A stretch of DNA of 64,000 bases from Thalassoglobus neptunius (GTDB lineage: Bacteria > Planctomycetota > Planctomycetia > Planctomycetales > Planctomycetaceae), in the NCBI RefSeq assembly GCF_007859735.1, contig NZ_SIHI01000017.1, positions 1-64,000 of the forward strand, given 5' to 3'. This document shows positions 1-8,720 of this stretch, in pieces (the stretch's first letter is position 1; each line of letters begins with the position of its first letter). The position numbers and the translations under genes were made by a program. Below the pieces are notes generated by a model. The model had not been told where the DNA came from. It saw nothing but the letters and a program-made list of their open reading frames with translations, and did no database searches.

Positions 1-175
1 CTGTTCAAAGTCTCTCCCGAGCCATCGAAAGCAACTTCCGGCACTTCAAAACAAGCACGACCTCACTCAATGGCAACCAACCAAAACTCAGACTGCTACT
101 CAGAAGTCCGCAATGTTCAACGGGCTGTTAAAGCGACCGAACGAGCCGTCCGCATGAGATCGCGCGGGATACGCA
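1..175. other. Left edge, no gene recognised
   Basis: The stretch left of the tadC stop codon holds two short open frames on the plus strand (running in from the edge to about 158 and 188) but neither resembles a known protein and neither has a visible start. No terminator hairpin follows tadC before the edge, so the Tad operon may continue to the left. Confidence 0.4.
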
Positions 176-1201
176 CTATTGTTCAATGAATCGGCTTGGA
201 ATTTCTGTCCTCAGGGCATCCGTCGCTCCCCGGTCGAAGAACTGCCCCAGTTCGACGACAGAAGGCCCCAACAGAAAGAGATAGACCGCCGGCATCAAAC
301 ACAACACTGTCGGGAACAACAACTTGAAGGCTGCGGAGTTGGCCTTTTCATCTGCTCGCTGACGCAGGGTTTGACGCATTCCCTCTGAATAGTCAGCCAG
401 TGCCTGAGAAACGCTCGTCCCCAGTTTTTCCGTTTGAGTGAGAAGATTCGAGAACGAAAGCACTTCCGGTAAATCGACGCGATGTGCAAAGTTCGTCAGA
501 GCTTGAGACAGCATCCCGATCCGCGCCTGTTCGGAAACGATTTCCATCTCCTTGGCCAAAGCAGGATAGACCGACTTCAAGTCTCGACCGACTCGGTGAA
601 AAGAACCGGTCACCGTCATTCCTTGCGAAACGCACATGTTCAACAGATCGAGCATGTCGGGCATTCCGGTCGAAATCTGTCGCAAACGATCGCGCGCGCG
701 GTTCTGAATCCAGAGGCTCGGCAATGCCCACGCCAACGCGGTTCCAATGATCATGACCACAAGAACGGTTGCCTCAAGTTCTTCCGGAACGATGGCCAGT
801 AAAGCTCCGCAACCGAAGATCGGCAGCAACAGGATGAGATACCAGACAGCCCCAAAATTCTGCCAGGCATGAGGAGAATAGTAACCCGCATTCCGAAGCG
901 AACGCGTGAGTCGTTCTCGCTTCTCTATTGAAACCGGCATCATCGCCGCGAGAAGCGGAGTCAATCGTCCGAAAAGAAAATCGCTTTCGTCATGCGGCCC
1001 TGTTTCCATCCATTCAGGTTCATCGTCCTGCCCGGCCGGTTCATCTTTCTGTTGCGTCACATTCAGTTTCGCAGCATCCCGTTCCGCCGATTTCTCTGAC
1101 GTCCGTCTTCGCCTCCATTGAACCAGTTTGACTGTCCCATACACGACGAAGATGACCGCGACACTCACGAGATAGAAGATCTGTTGATCGAAGTTTTCCA
1201 T
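176..1201 (-). CDS. tadC: Tad pilus inner-membrane protein TadC (T2SS F-domain family)
   Basis: Second of the paired GspF-like platform proteins of a Tad/Flp pilus, expected to sit in the inner membrane under the CpaF ATPase. The chain opens with a membrane segment (about residues 5-25) followed by a basic, charged linker, has two central hydrophobic helices, the cytoplasmic F-domain with the family's Gly-Met-rich stretch (MPDMLDLLNMCVSQGM), and a final helix near the C terminus. I chose ATG 1201, whose product MENFDQQIFYLV starts directly at the first membrane segment. An in-frame ATG at 1312 with an AGAGAAAG ribosome site would add 37 polar residues and cannot be excluded. It is the last visible gene of the operon, directly behind tadB. 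Confidence 0.88.
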   Translation of the reverse strand: MENFDQQIFYLVSVAVIFVVYGTVKLVQWRRRRTSEKSAERDAAKLNVTQQKDEPAGQDDEPEWMETGPHDESDFLFGRLTPLLAAMMPVSIEKRERLTRSLRNAGYYSPHAWQNFGAVWYLILLLPIFGCGALLAIVPEELEATVLVVMIIGTALAWALPSLWIQNRARDRLRQISTGMPDMLDLLNMCVSQGMTVTGSFHRVGRDLKSVYPALAKEMEIVSEQARIGMLSQALTNFAHRVDLPEVLSFSNLLTQTEKLGTSVSQALADYSEGMRQTLRQRADEKANSAAFKLLFPTVLCLMPAVYLFLLGPSVVELGQFFDRGATDALRTEIPSRFIEQ

Positions 1202-1330
1202 GATTTCACTCGATGTCACGAAACGTGTTTGAGAGCCTGTTGCTCTTGTCCAATTGCTCGCGGAAACGACTTCACGAAGCATGACCGAAACACTCGGAGC
1301 AGCCCGCTTCATCGAACTTTCTCTTCTGCG

Positions 1331-2182
1331 CTAAACTCGTTGACTGGTCTTCAGAATTCGGAACACCCACAAAGCTCCGATCAGATCCAGCACAACCGCA
1401 GCAATTGTAATTCGCCGCCCCCACTCGGAAGCGAAGAGATTGGCCAGGTATTCGTTGTCCCGAAACAGGAAGAATAGAACGATCGCCGGGGGCAAAATCA
1501 GCATGAGAATGGCCGTTGCCCGACTGGCCGAAGTGGCCGCCTTCAAGCGTCCGAGAAATTGAGCACGATCGCGAAGTGAATGTGCCAACCGGTCGAGAAC
1601 ACTGACAAGGTCTCCGCCAGTCTGCTGATGCACGGTGAGCACGGTCGTCAGAATCCTCGTAGCAACCAGACCTGTCCGATGCGGAAGTTCGTCGAACGCG
1701 ATTTGCAGATCCAGCCCCAGTACAAGCTTGCGAGTGCAAAGCTTTAATTCACTCCCGAGTGGAGCAGGAACTTGCTGCGAGACCCAGATCAACGCCTGCT
1801 CCAGGCTCCTCCCGGCTTTCGCAGCCCGGGCGAGTTCTTCAATCATTTCCGGTAGCTGTTCAGACAGAGTCTTCTGACGTCGTGATCTCATGAAGAACAA
1901 AACCATGACCGACAAAACGCAACCGATCACAGCAGCCACTGTCGTCGTCAACAGATTCTCATGGACGACGAACATAATTCCGGAGAGTGTCACCGCCGAA
2001 CAGAACACCAGAGCGAGCACCATGGGCGGAGAAAGCCCGATCCCGGATTGAATCACCAGATCGTCAAAGTGCCGATTCATTCCGTTGCTCAACGACGAAT
2101 CATCTTCGACACCGAACTCATCATGTGATTTCAGGATCGCGGAAAAATCGCTCGTTGATGTGAGTGTTGTCGTCGTCATCAC
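1331..2182 (-). CDS. tadB: Tad pilus inner-membrane protein TadB (T2SS F-domain family)
   Basis: First of the two GspF-like platform proteins of the Tad system. About 283 residues: a polar N-terminal region of some 50 residues, two closely spaced membrane helices (VLALVFCSAVTLSGIMFVV and TTTVAAVIGCVLSVMVLFFM), a cytoplasmic helical F-domain containing the typical LARAAKAGRSLEQAL segment (the TadB counterpart of the F-domain Arg-Gly-Ser signature), and two C-terminal membrane helices. The start ATG follows a GAGAGA ribosome site. It lies between cpaF (55 bp upstream) and tadC, the normal order of Tad loci. Length and topology are normal for the family. Confidence 0.9.
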   Translation of the reverse strand: MMTTTTLTSTSDFSAILKSHDEFGVEDDSSLSNGMNRHFDDLVIQSGIGLSPPMVLALVFCSAVTLSGIMFVVHENLLTTTVAAVIGCVLSVMVLFFMRSRRQKTLSEQLPEMIEELARAAKAGRSLEQALIWVSQQVPAPLGSELKLCTRKLVLGLDLQIAFDELPHRTGLVATRILTTVLTVHQQTGGDLVSVLDRLAHSLRDRAQFLGRLKAATSASRATAILMLILPPAIVLFFLFRDNEYLANLFASEWGRRITIAAVVLDLIGALWVFRILKTSQRV

Positions 2183-2237
2183 AGGTTCTCTCAGTCGTGC
2201 TCTTGGGGATTAACTCCTCAATTGTCCGATCGCCAGT

Positions 2238-3560
2238 TCAATCCGCGGTTCCAGGCATTCGCAGTTGTCGTGCGGTGAACCACGCACGTTCCGTTTCAAC
2301 GCCAGCTGCCGTCATTCGCCCGATAAGCTTCGGCCGGTACCCTGTCGCGAAGAACTCTCCACTCGATTTGCCATTCTCGGATTTTCCGGTCGAGCGATAG
2401 ACGAAGATGTCTTCGAGAACAAACTCGCCATCTTTCACTCCCACGAGTTCCGACACCTGCACAACTTTTCTCTCACCGGAACTGAGTCGAGTAATGTGCA
2501 CAAACAATTGAATCGCAGAAGCGATGTATTGTCGACTGACGGAGTTCGGGAGTTCGACGCCCGACAATGCAATCATCAATTCCAGTCTTGCGAGCGCGTC
2601 GTTGGTATCGTTGGCGTGAATCGTGCTCATCGAACCATCGTGCCCGGTGTTCATCGCTTGCAGCATGTCGAGGACTTCACCACCTCGGGCTTCCCCCACG
2701 ATGATGCGATCCGGACGCATCCGAAGAGAATTCCGCAACAGTTCCCGGGGAGTCACAATTCCGCGACCTTCGATGTTCGCCATCCGCGTTTCCAGCCCGA
2801 CCACGTCATCCTGCTGCAATTGCAGTTCGGCCGTTTCTTCGATGGTAATCACTCGCTCAGTCGGCGGAATGAACCGACTCAGGTTGTTGAGCATCGTGGT
2901 CTTTCCGGCCCCTGTTCCACCGGAAAGAAGAATGTTCGCCCGTGCTTTCACCGCCGCAATGAAAAATTCGGCCATCTCGGGAGCCAGTGTTCCCATATCG
3001 ACCATGTCTTCAATCTGAACGATGTCCTTCTTAAAGCGACGAATCGACAGCGTTGGACCTCGTAGCGCAAGCGGCGGCATAACAGCATGCAGCCGCGATC
3101 CATCAGCCAGCTTCGCATCGACCATCGGTGAGACTTCATCAATCCGGCGTCCTGCCTGCCCCACTAATCGCTGGATGAACGAAAGCAAATGCTCGTCGTT
3201 GGCGAACTCCACAGACGTTCGTTTGAGAACTCCATTCCGTTCGACGAACACCGAATTCGCGCCATTCACAAGCACGTCGCTCACGCTGGGATCATCCATC
3301 AAACTCTGTAGTGGTCCGAAGCCGTAGATCTCATCGAGGATCTCACGCACCATGACCGCTTGTTCATCTTCAGAAAGCCCAGCCTCGTTCCGACGACACA
3401 GATAACTTGCAAGCGCGCTCAGTTGAGAACGAAACTCCGCTTCCCCGAGTTCCCCCGCTTTGGACAGATCAATGGCGTCAACAACCTGCCGGTGAAGTGC
3501 TCGCTTGCGTTCCTGAAATTCAACTTCAGGCCTGTTCAATTGTTCGTGGACAGCAATCAT
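2238..3560 (-). CDS. cpaF: Tad pilus assembly ATPase CpaF/TadA
   Basis: Hexameric secretion ATPase that powers Tad pilus assembly from the cytoplasmic face of the inner membrane. From ATG 3560 (440 residues) the protein has the helical N-terminal domain (EILDEIYGFGPLQSLMDDPSVSDVLVNG, split here by a linker in the family model), Walker A GGTGAGKT at about 214-221, and Walker B RIIVGEARGGE at about 285-295 with the family's His-box STIHAND downstream. The start at 3560 is supported by GGGAAA six bases upstream; an earlier in-frame start at 3590 would overlap the preceding tadG stop. Full length, all nucleotide-binding motifs intact. Confidence 0.95.
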   Translation of the reverse strand: MIAVHEQLNRPEVEFQERKRALHRQVVDAIDLSKAGELGEAEFRSQLSALASYLCRRNEAGLSEDEQAVMVREILDEIYGFGPLQSLMDDPSVSDVLVNGANSVFVERNGVLKRTSVEFANDEHLLSFIQRLVGQAGRRIDEVSPMVDAKLADGSRLHAVMPPLALRGPTLSIRRFKKDIVQIEDMVDMGTLAPEMAEFFIAAVKARANILLSGGTGAGKTTMLNNLSRFIPPTERVITIEETAELQLQQDDVVGLETRMANIEGRGIVTPRELLRNSLRMRPDRIIVGEARGGEVLDMLQAMNTGHDGSMSTIHANDTNDALARLELMIALSGVELPNSVSRQYIASAIQLFVHITRLSSGERKVVQVSELVGVKDGEFVLEDIFVYRSTGKSENGKSSGEFFATGYRPKLIGRMTAAGVETERAWFTARQLRMPGTAD

Positions 3561-3586
3561 GGACGTTTCCCAGGACAACACAATTT

Positions 3587-4861
3587 TCAATACGACAAAC
3601 CGACATCATCGGCAGCCCGCGTCAGTTCAACGCGATAAATGTACGGATGCAGCCCGAAGTTCTCTGACACCATCCCGGGACTCAATCCGGAAGGAACAGC
3701 AGTCCGCGTGCAGACAACAGCCTCTTGAAAAACAGCAATGGTCGACGTTGAAGTCTGCTCAACGGACATCAACCGCGCACCGATCAATCGCTCTAATTCA
3801 ACAGTGCCAACCTCATCGCTCACAAAAGATGATTCAGATTGAAGGGATGACTCTGACTGCAAAGATCCCTCAGATTGTTTCGCAATCACCGAACAAAGCC
3901 CGATGATACGAGCTTGACCGATTCGTGTTCCCAATTGATCGAACACACCTTCATCGATGATCCAACCACAACCCTTCGACATCGGAAGTTGACTGAAGTC
4001 GATCCATCCGCCGAAGTCTTCGAGTTGACTCGCTGTGATCCCGTATTCGATCTGAAGTTGAACCGTTGCTGATTCGAGTCGATTGCCAAGATCGATCACG
4101 CATCCCGTGGCAAATGCCGGATCGGAATGAAATTCCACAACGATCTCAGGAAGCCCGTCCGGTCCATTCAAGACACGTTTCGCAACCGGATCCCATGTGT
4201 AATCGTCCGGAAAGAGACGATTCGAAAGCGATGTGTCCAGTGAAAAGACTTGCTCGACAGCGTCGGTGTTGAGCACGCCGATCGGCCACATTGGAACTCC
4301 GACATCGACAAACGGCCGCAATCCGACGATGTCGTTCCGAATCGATGCTTCCGCTTGTTCAGATAAGTCCGCCGCCGCACGTCCTGTCAGAAACGGCATC
4401 AATAGCGGAACCGAATTCCTGTCCGCTTCTCGACACACGCCTGTCACAAGAACAGTCGTGGGAAACGAATTCGTCTGCAGGAAATGAACCTGCCCGGTTA
4501 AGGGGCTGGAAACGATTCGACCAAATTCAATCCCGGAGGCACTCGGGATCACCGGTCTCTTTCCCAAAACACGATTGGCTGAAACCAGCTCGTCGACACT
4601 CTCACGAATTTCGTTCAAGCGCTCGACGTGCCCACGATCATCGAATCTGTCTCGCAGCAGATCAACACTCGCCAATTGAACCGCAGCTGACAGAGCTGCC
4701 GTTTGAACGACTGTTTCAAGTTCTTCCTGACCGATCGAGATCCAGAAGCGATTGAGCACCAATGCCATCGCTCCTCCAAACACGACGATTGCCACAGCGA
4801 CGGCCGGAATCAAGCTTCCGCGTCGTGGATGTGTCAATTGTTGAGTTCGGTCGTGTCGCAT
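3587..4861 (-). CDS. TadG-like pilus-associated protein
   Basis: Probable envelope-spanning minor component of the Tad apparatus. The N terminus is short and basic, then one hydrophobic helix (about residues 18-40, SLIPAVAVAIVVFGGAMALV), and all that follows looks periplasmic, which is the layout of TadG N-terminal (Flp assembly) domains. The remaining 380 residues do not match a family I can name. A serine/glutamate repeat (SLQSESS twice, about 330-350) reflects a short DNA duplication. The gene starts 173 bp after cpaB, a gap occupied by a repeated DNA element, and stops 26 bp before cpaF. The TadG label rests on position and topology. Confidence 0.7.
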   Translation of the reverse strand: MRHDRTQQLTHPRRGSLIPAVAVAIVVFGGAMALVLNRFWISIGQEELETVVQTAALSAAVQLASVDLLRDRFDDRGHVERLNEIRESVDELVSANRVLGKRPVIPSASGIEFGRIVSSPLTGQVHFLQTNSFPTTVLVTGVCREADRNSVPLLMPFLTGRAAADLSEQAEASIRNDIVGLRPFVDVGVPMWPIGVLNTDAVEQVFSLDTSLSNRLFPDDYTWDPVAKRVLNGPDGLPEIVVEFHSDPAFATGCVIDLGNRLESATVQLQIEYGITASQLEDFGGWIDFSQLPMSKGCGWIIDEGVFDQLGTRIGQARIIGLCSVIAKQSEGSLQSESSLQSESSFVSDEVGTVELERLIGARLMSVEQTSTSTIAVFQEAVVCTRTAVPSGLSPGMVSENFGLHPYIYRVELTRAADDVGLSY

Positions 4862-4930
4862 GATTTAATCTTGAATGACTCTCTCGAATCTTCTCCCGTT
4901 CCAATTCGTGAAGGCTCTTTCGAAACATAC

Positions 4931-4963
4931 GAGAGTGCATTTTCTGTTTGGGTGTGCACTCTC
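4931..4963. other. Inverted repeat in the cpaB-tadG gap
   Basis: GAGAGTGCA at 4931-4939 is matched perfectly by TGCACTCTC at 4955-4963 with a 15-base loop. It lies about 70 bp upstream of the tadG start and abuts repeat copy A. It could be an operator or an mRNA hairpin; there is no U-tract on either strand, so a simple terminator is unlikely. Confidence 0.55.
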
Positions 4964-4964
4964 T

Positions 4965-5036
4965 CGCACGAGCAAACTCAGCCTTTTACCGAATGAAAAC
5001 GTTCAAGCGAGTGCACAGGTAAGAGCAACTTGCTCT
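4965..5036 (-). repeat. Intergenic repeat element, copy A
   Basis: Read on the minus strand, it begins with the perfect hairpin AGAGCA-AGT-TGCTCT immediately after the cpaB stop codon (the TAG supplies the preceding bases), continues with CCTGTGCACTCGCTTG and ends at GTTTGCTCGTGC. The same arrangement occurs at 21403-21504 (plus strand) and 56095-56196 (minus strand). Here it separates cpaB from tadG inside the Tad operon. Function unknown; candidates are an RNA control element or a small mobile sequence. Confidence 0.7.
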
Positions 5037-5970
5037 AGTTCTCCATGGAATTGACGGAGCCTGCAGGGTCCGCTATCGGGCCACCCGAGCCCTGACCGTT
5101 GACGTCGTTGTAGTCGTACTGCTCAATGACATACTGATCCGTTCGACGTCCTCCGACGAATGACGACATCCGTCGATTCGCCCCCGAGAACGATTCGGTC
5201 ACGAACGCGGTTTCCTTGTCAGCTTCTTCTGGTGGTTCCGGTTCCTGCAGCCCCAAAATCTGATTCAACGTTGCACGATTTTCGTCGCTGACAGCAATGA
5301 CTCCATCCCCTTTTCCGTCCGGATTGAAAGTCAAGTTCAAGACACCCTTGTCCTGAGTCAGCAACACGACATTTGCTTGTGATGGAGTTAGCTCAAGCGT
5401 GACATCGCTTCCCCGACTCGAAGTATGATTGCCTCCTCGCTGCAGTCCATCCAGAGCGAGGACTTTCACGCCGCGAAAGAGAGTCATGATCAATCCACCC
5501 GTCGATTCCAGTTCGGGCACATCTTCGGGAGTGAAGAGAACGTCAACGTACTCGCCCGGTTGCAGAAGTCGAACGGTTCCCAGATCGGCACCCTCGACGC
5601 GAACAGTCACTGCCCGCATTCCCTCTTCAACGTTGAGAGGCGGACCTTCGTTCGGCGGATAAAGAGCATTCGTCTGAATCGGCTCAGCGGCCGGAATAGT
5701 TTCCTTCACGATGCGTCCCAACAGAACGCGATCTTTGATCACCGTTTCCGGAGTCAACGAAGACTCCCGCGCCCGACCGATTCCGAGATGCATCTCTGTG
5801 ATCAGCGTTCCAGGAGCCAGATCGGTCAACGCCATTGGAATCTCAATGATCGGATCTTCAATGACGAACTCTTCCTTCGCAAACATGTGTTTGGCGAAGT
5901 ACATGCTCACCAGAAGACCAACGACTCCTAGCATTGCCATCGTTAAAAATGCTGGTGAAATACGTTTCAC
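5035..5970 (-). CDS. cpaB: Flp pilus assembly protein CpaB/RcpC
   Basis: Periplasmic Tad component thought to help secretin assembly or gating. One N-terminal membrane anchor (FLTMAMLGVVGLLVSMYFA), then a SAF domain (about residues 30-90, with the ALTDLAPGTLITEMHL pattern) and the RcpC region (RAVTVRVEGADLGTVRLLQPG). The C-terminal 70 residues are polar and low in complexity. I prefer GTG 5970, which has GGGAGAGA just upstream and makes the membrane anchor begin within a few residues; a TTG at 6027 would add 19 residues. The C-terminal stop overlaps the repeat element downstream. Confidence 0.88.
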   Translation of the reverse strand: MKRISPAFLTMAMLGVVGLLVSMYFAKHMFAKEEFVIEDPIIEIPMALTDLAPGTLITEMHLGIGRARESSLTPETVIKDRVLLGRIVKETIPAAEPIQTNALYPPNEGPPLNVEEGMRAVTVRVEGADLGTVRLLQPGEYVDVLFTPEDVPELESTGGLIMTLFRGVKVLALDGLQRGGNHTSSRGSDVTLELTPSQANVVLLTQDKGVLNLTFNPDGKGDGVIAVSDENRATLNQILGLQEPEPPEEADKETAFVTESFSGANRRMSSFVGGRRTDQYVIEQYDYNDVNGQGSGGPIADPAGSVNSMEN

Positions 5971-6030
5971 GATTCTCTCTCCCAAGCGACCACAGGCGAA
6001 TCGCCCCGGCGCAATAACAGTCGTCAACCA

Positions 6031-6453
6031 CTATTCCTTGCGGACTCGCACCACAGTCACGATCTCCTGTCCGACGAGGTTGTAACCAATCGGCCACAGC
6101 AGGTTCGGGCTCGCCATCGTCATCGGAAGCCCAGCTTCAACGATCACTTCGTCCCCCGAAAACTCTCCCAGTCGCACCCCAATCGAGACCGCTTCAGCAA
6201 ATTTTGGCCTCAGCGACTCCTTCACTTCTCGTTCAACAATGGACGCATCAACTCCCTGCATCATTGCAATCCGAGCCCCAGCGCGTGTAGCCCGGTCCAG
6301 TTCGATCCGCGCATTGAACAACAATGCAAACTCAAACAAACCGAAGAGCATCACGAGCAAAATTGGAAGAACCAGCGTGAGTTCGAGGCTCAAGCTGCCG
6401 GATCTTTGAACACGTCGCGGTTCACCAAATCTGCAAGAACGTCTCGACCTCAT
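6031..6453 (-). CDS. TadE-like minor pseudopilin
   Basis: Small Tad pseudopilin, 140 residues. Basic leader, then SGSLSLELTLVLPILLVMLFGL, the TadE-like hydrophobic segment with the conserved Glu at the fifth position after the expected processing site, followed by ARIELDRATRAGARIAM, the characteristic post-helix stretch. A prepilin peptidase gene lies directly upstream and overlaps this start by four bases (ATG/stop overlap), so the two are probably translationally coupled. The periplasmic C-terminal half is short. Likely processed by the neighbouring CpaA-like peptidase. Confidence 0.85.
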   Translation of the reverse strand: MRSRRSCRFGEPRRVQRSGSLSLELTLVLPILLVMLFGLFEFALLFNARIELDRATRAGARIAMMQGVDASIVEREVKESLRPKFAEAVSIGVRLGEFSGDEVIVEAGLPMTMASPNLLWPIGYNLVGQEIVTVVRVRKE

Positions 6454-7085
6454 TCGGAAACCTCCGGCGAGACCGCAGTCGATGGATCAGGAGCTTCCTC
6501 GGCGGAAAGTTGTGTGGTCAGCTGCGGATAAAACCAGAACAGCACCACCCACGTTGCAATCCCCACCGGACCGGCAAATGTCATCACCCGACGACTCACC
6601 TTGTCCGATGCCGTTTCCAACTTTGGAGCGTCCGCAGCCTGATTCTTTCCCGTTCCCAGATATTGACCTTTCGTCGAACGAACTCCGCGAGCAATCAAAC
6701 TCCAGAGCACAACGCCGACGGTACTGATCAACACAATCAACGTACTGAGAATCAGGACGTAAAGCGTCATCTGAAACCCAAGCCAGACACTCAACGCCCC
6801 GATGAGTTTCACGTCACCTCCTCCACCGCCTCCGACAAACCAGAGGACGAAGAGAATCCCGAATCCCAGCAGAAAGCCGAGCGCAGCGGACCCGAGATGG
6901 TGCCAGCCGTAGAGTGCTGACATCACCAACTGATAAACCCAGCCAGCGAAGAACATCGGAATCGTCAGTTGATTCGGAATCTTCTTGAACCGAACATCCC
7001 ATGCGATGGTCGCTGCGGTAAACAGGCTGACGGCGAGAATCAAAATCAAGATCATGAGGGGCATATTGCATATCCGGGTTTTCAT
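6450..7085 (-). CDS. cpaA: Prepilin peptidase, CpaA/TadV type (A24)
   Basis: Aspartic membrane protease that cleaves Flp prepilin and TadE-type pseudopilins. The two catalytic aspartates are visible: one in TIAWDVRFKKIPNQLT after the first helix and the second in the GxGD-type motif GGGGGGDVKLIGA. Several hydrophobic helices surround them; the cytoplasmic cysteine domain of PilD/GspO is absent, as usual in CpaA. Start uncertain: ATG 7085 or ATG 7064 both place the first helix near the N terminus, while an upstream in-frame start at 7202 would add an arginine-rich stretch without family support. First gene of the visible Tad operon; overlaps tadE by four bases. Confidence 0.85.
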   Translation of the reverse strand: MKTRICNMPLMILILILAVSLFTAATIAWDVRFKKIPNQLTIPMFFAGWVYQLVMSALYGWHHLGSAALGFLLGFGILFVLWFVGGGGGGDVKLIGALSVWLGFQMTLYVLILSTLIVLISTVGVVLWSLIARGVRSTKGQYLGTGKNQAADAPKLETASDKVSRRVMTFAGPVGIATWVVLFWFYPQLTTQLSAEEAPDPSTAVSPEVSE

Positions 7086-7428
7086 CGAGAACGAATCCGT
7101 TCTCACAATCATCCACGATGCAACCCTACGACATGTTTCCGCAACGGGGCGCCGATGTTGCCGAAACTTCACGTCTTTCCCTTGTCGTAACGACTCCACC
7201 AATCGCTCTCATCCGAACAATCCCACATCCGCCAGTTGCCGGGGCCGCGAAAATTGAGCGAACCTGTTCGCGTTGGAAGGAATGGAAACAGGCAACTGGA
7301 GAATCCCCGTCTGCCGACGAGAGAGAATTCCGAAAAGTAAAGATTTAACGATCAATCGGATTATCGAGGAGTTGTCGGATTGTCCGACCCCCAGCATTCT
7401 GACCAAACTTCGACAAGCACCTGAGTCG

Positions 7429-7782
7429 ATGATTCTTCCCGACAAGGATGTCCGATTACTCTCGACTCAGGCGGAGACGATGCAGGAACTTGATCGCAAC
7501 TTGAGCGACTTCTCAGAGCTTCATGGATTTGTTCACGAAACTCTTTGCGAATCAGAAAATCTTCTCAGCAATCAGTTTCAAACACGAATCAAACCGCTAC
7601 GTTCCAAAGGTTCGGTCTGCGGAGTCGAATACATCCTGCGAGGGCCTCGCAGCTTGCGATTGAGCGCCATCTGGGCAGCCGATCAGAACGTCGTCTACTT
7701 CTACAACGCAGTCGGCGAACGCTACCTGAAGGTCAAGCTGAGCAACCGTCTCGACGTGAGCCAAATCGATCAGGTGGCATGA
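7429..7782 (+). CDS. Conserved-looking hypothetical protein
   Basis: Unrecognised soluble protein of about 118 residues from ATG 7429 (MILPDKDVRLLST). It has an alpha-helical first half (DLSDFSELHGFVHETLCESENLL) and a beta-rich second half (GVEYILRGPRSLRLSAIWAADQNVVYFYNAVGERYLKVKL) that could be a small RNA- or protein-binding fold. No signal peptide or membrane segment. The frame is open further upstream (TTG 7273, ATG 7282) but those extra residues look less protein-like and the GGAAGGA there touches the ATG. It stands alone between the divergent Tad operon and a leftward secreted-protein gene. Confidence 0.65.
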   Translation: MILPDKDVRLLSTQAETMQELDRNLSDFSELHGFVHETLCESENLLSNQFQTRIKPLRSKGSVCGVEYILRGPRSLRLSAIWAADQNVVYFYNAVGERYLKVKLSNRLDVSQIDQVA

Positions 7783-7877
7783 GTCTATCTTCTAAATAGC
7801 ACAGCAATCTGCTGAGCCAGCACAAGTGAACAGACTCGTCAAAAAGCCACGATGGGCGCAGAAGGTCGGGAGCTGCC

Positions 7878-8720
7878 TTACTCAGAGTTGACCGCAGGAA
7901 ACGGTTCCGGAAATTCTCCATCCAACGCAGAAGTGATGGCTGTCTGATGCTCCGGTGCATCGGAGAGTGAGAGAAATCGTTCCGCGATCAATTCCGCTTG
8001 CTCAGTCTGATTGCTCAGTTTGAGGACCGCCACAAGCAAGGCTGCGTCGCTCGTCATTGCCTTCCGATAGAACTGCTTGAGAAGTGCTTTGCTTTGGGTC
8101 TCCTCCCGCTTCTCCGCACGAGCCATCCCGGTTCGATAGGTGTTCTCAATCCGAAGCGACTCCTCATCGGGCGGCAGATAATGCACCAGAAGCGGAAATT
8201 GCTTGTTGGCAATCAGATAGGGTTTGGCGACTGAAAAAACCTCGCTCGCGAATTCCGGATTCTTAAAGTGGAGCCGCTGAAAGACCTTCACCGTTTCGTC
8301 CGGAGAGACGAGCGAGTTGTTCAGTGCGGCAAGTTCCTGAAACGCACTGAACGATTTCTGCCCCGAAACAACCCGTTCCGCAACTTGATCACGTTCTGCC
8401 TTCAACGCTTCGAGTGCCGGTGGAAATTCTTTGGCCAATTCCGCCCAGTATGACAAAGCAAACGACAACCGAACTCCACGGAGCGACGGGACGTATTCCA
8501 AAACATGGCGATGAAACCAGACATGTTTCGCGAGAGCCTCTGGGTAGCGCCCCGCTCCAAAATCATCGCGAGCTTCCTGCAGGATCTGCTGCGGCTTCGG
8601 ATCATCCGGAGGAACCCATCCTTCAACGGTTTCGTCCTCAGCGAAAACGACTCCGACGAACAACACAACGCCCATCAACGGGACAAGGGCCACAAGATTG
8701 AGAACTTGAAAGCTTCGCAT
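7878..8720 (-). CDS. Secreted protein, possibly TPR-like helical
   Basis: Unrecognised exported protein of 280 residues. ATG 8720 follows AGAAGG six bases upstream and gives a clear signal peptide (MRSFQVLNLVALVPLMGVVL, cleavage near VFA-ED). The mature part is almost wholly helical with TPR-like phrases (ILQEARDDFGAGRYPEALAKHVWF, broken here by no linker), then repeated short helices to a Pro-rich C terminus. TPR assignment is by pattern only; it might bind a protein partner in the periplasm. It lies about 190 bp downstream of metW on the same strand but has its own start context. Confidence 0.7.
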   Translation of the reverse strand: MRSFQVLNLVALVPLMGVVLFVGVVFAEDETVEGWVPPDDPKPQQILQEARDDFGAGRYPEALAKHVWFHRHVLEYVPSLRGVRLSFALSYWAELAKEFPPALEALKAERDQVAERVVSGQKSFSAFQELAALNNSLVSPDETVKVFQRLHFKNPEFASEVFSVAKPYLIANKQFPLLVHYLPPDEESLRIENTYRTGMARAEKREETQSKALLKQFYRKAMTSDAALLVAVLKLSNQTEQAELIAERFLSLSDAPEHQTAITSALDGEFPEPFPAVNSE

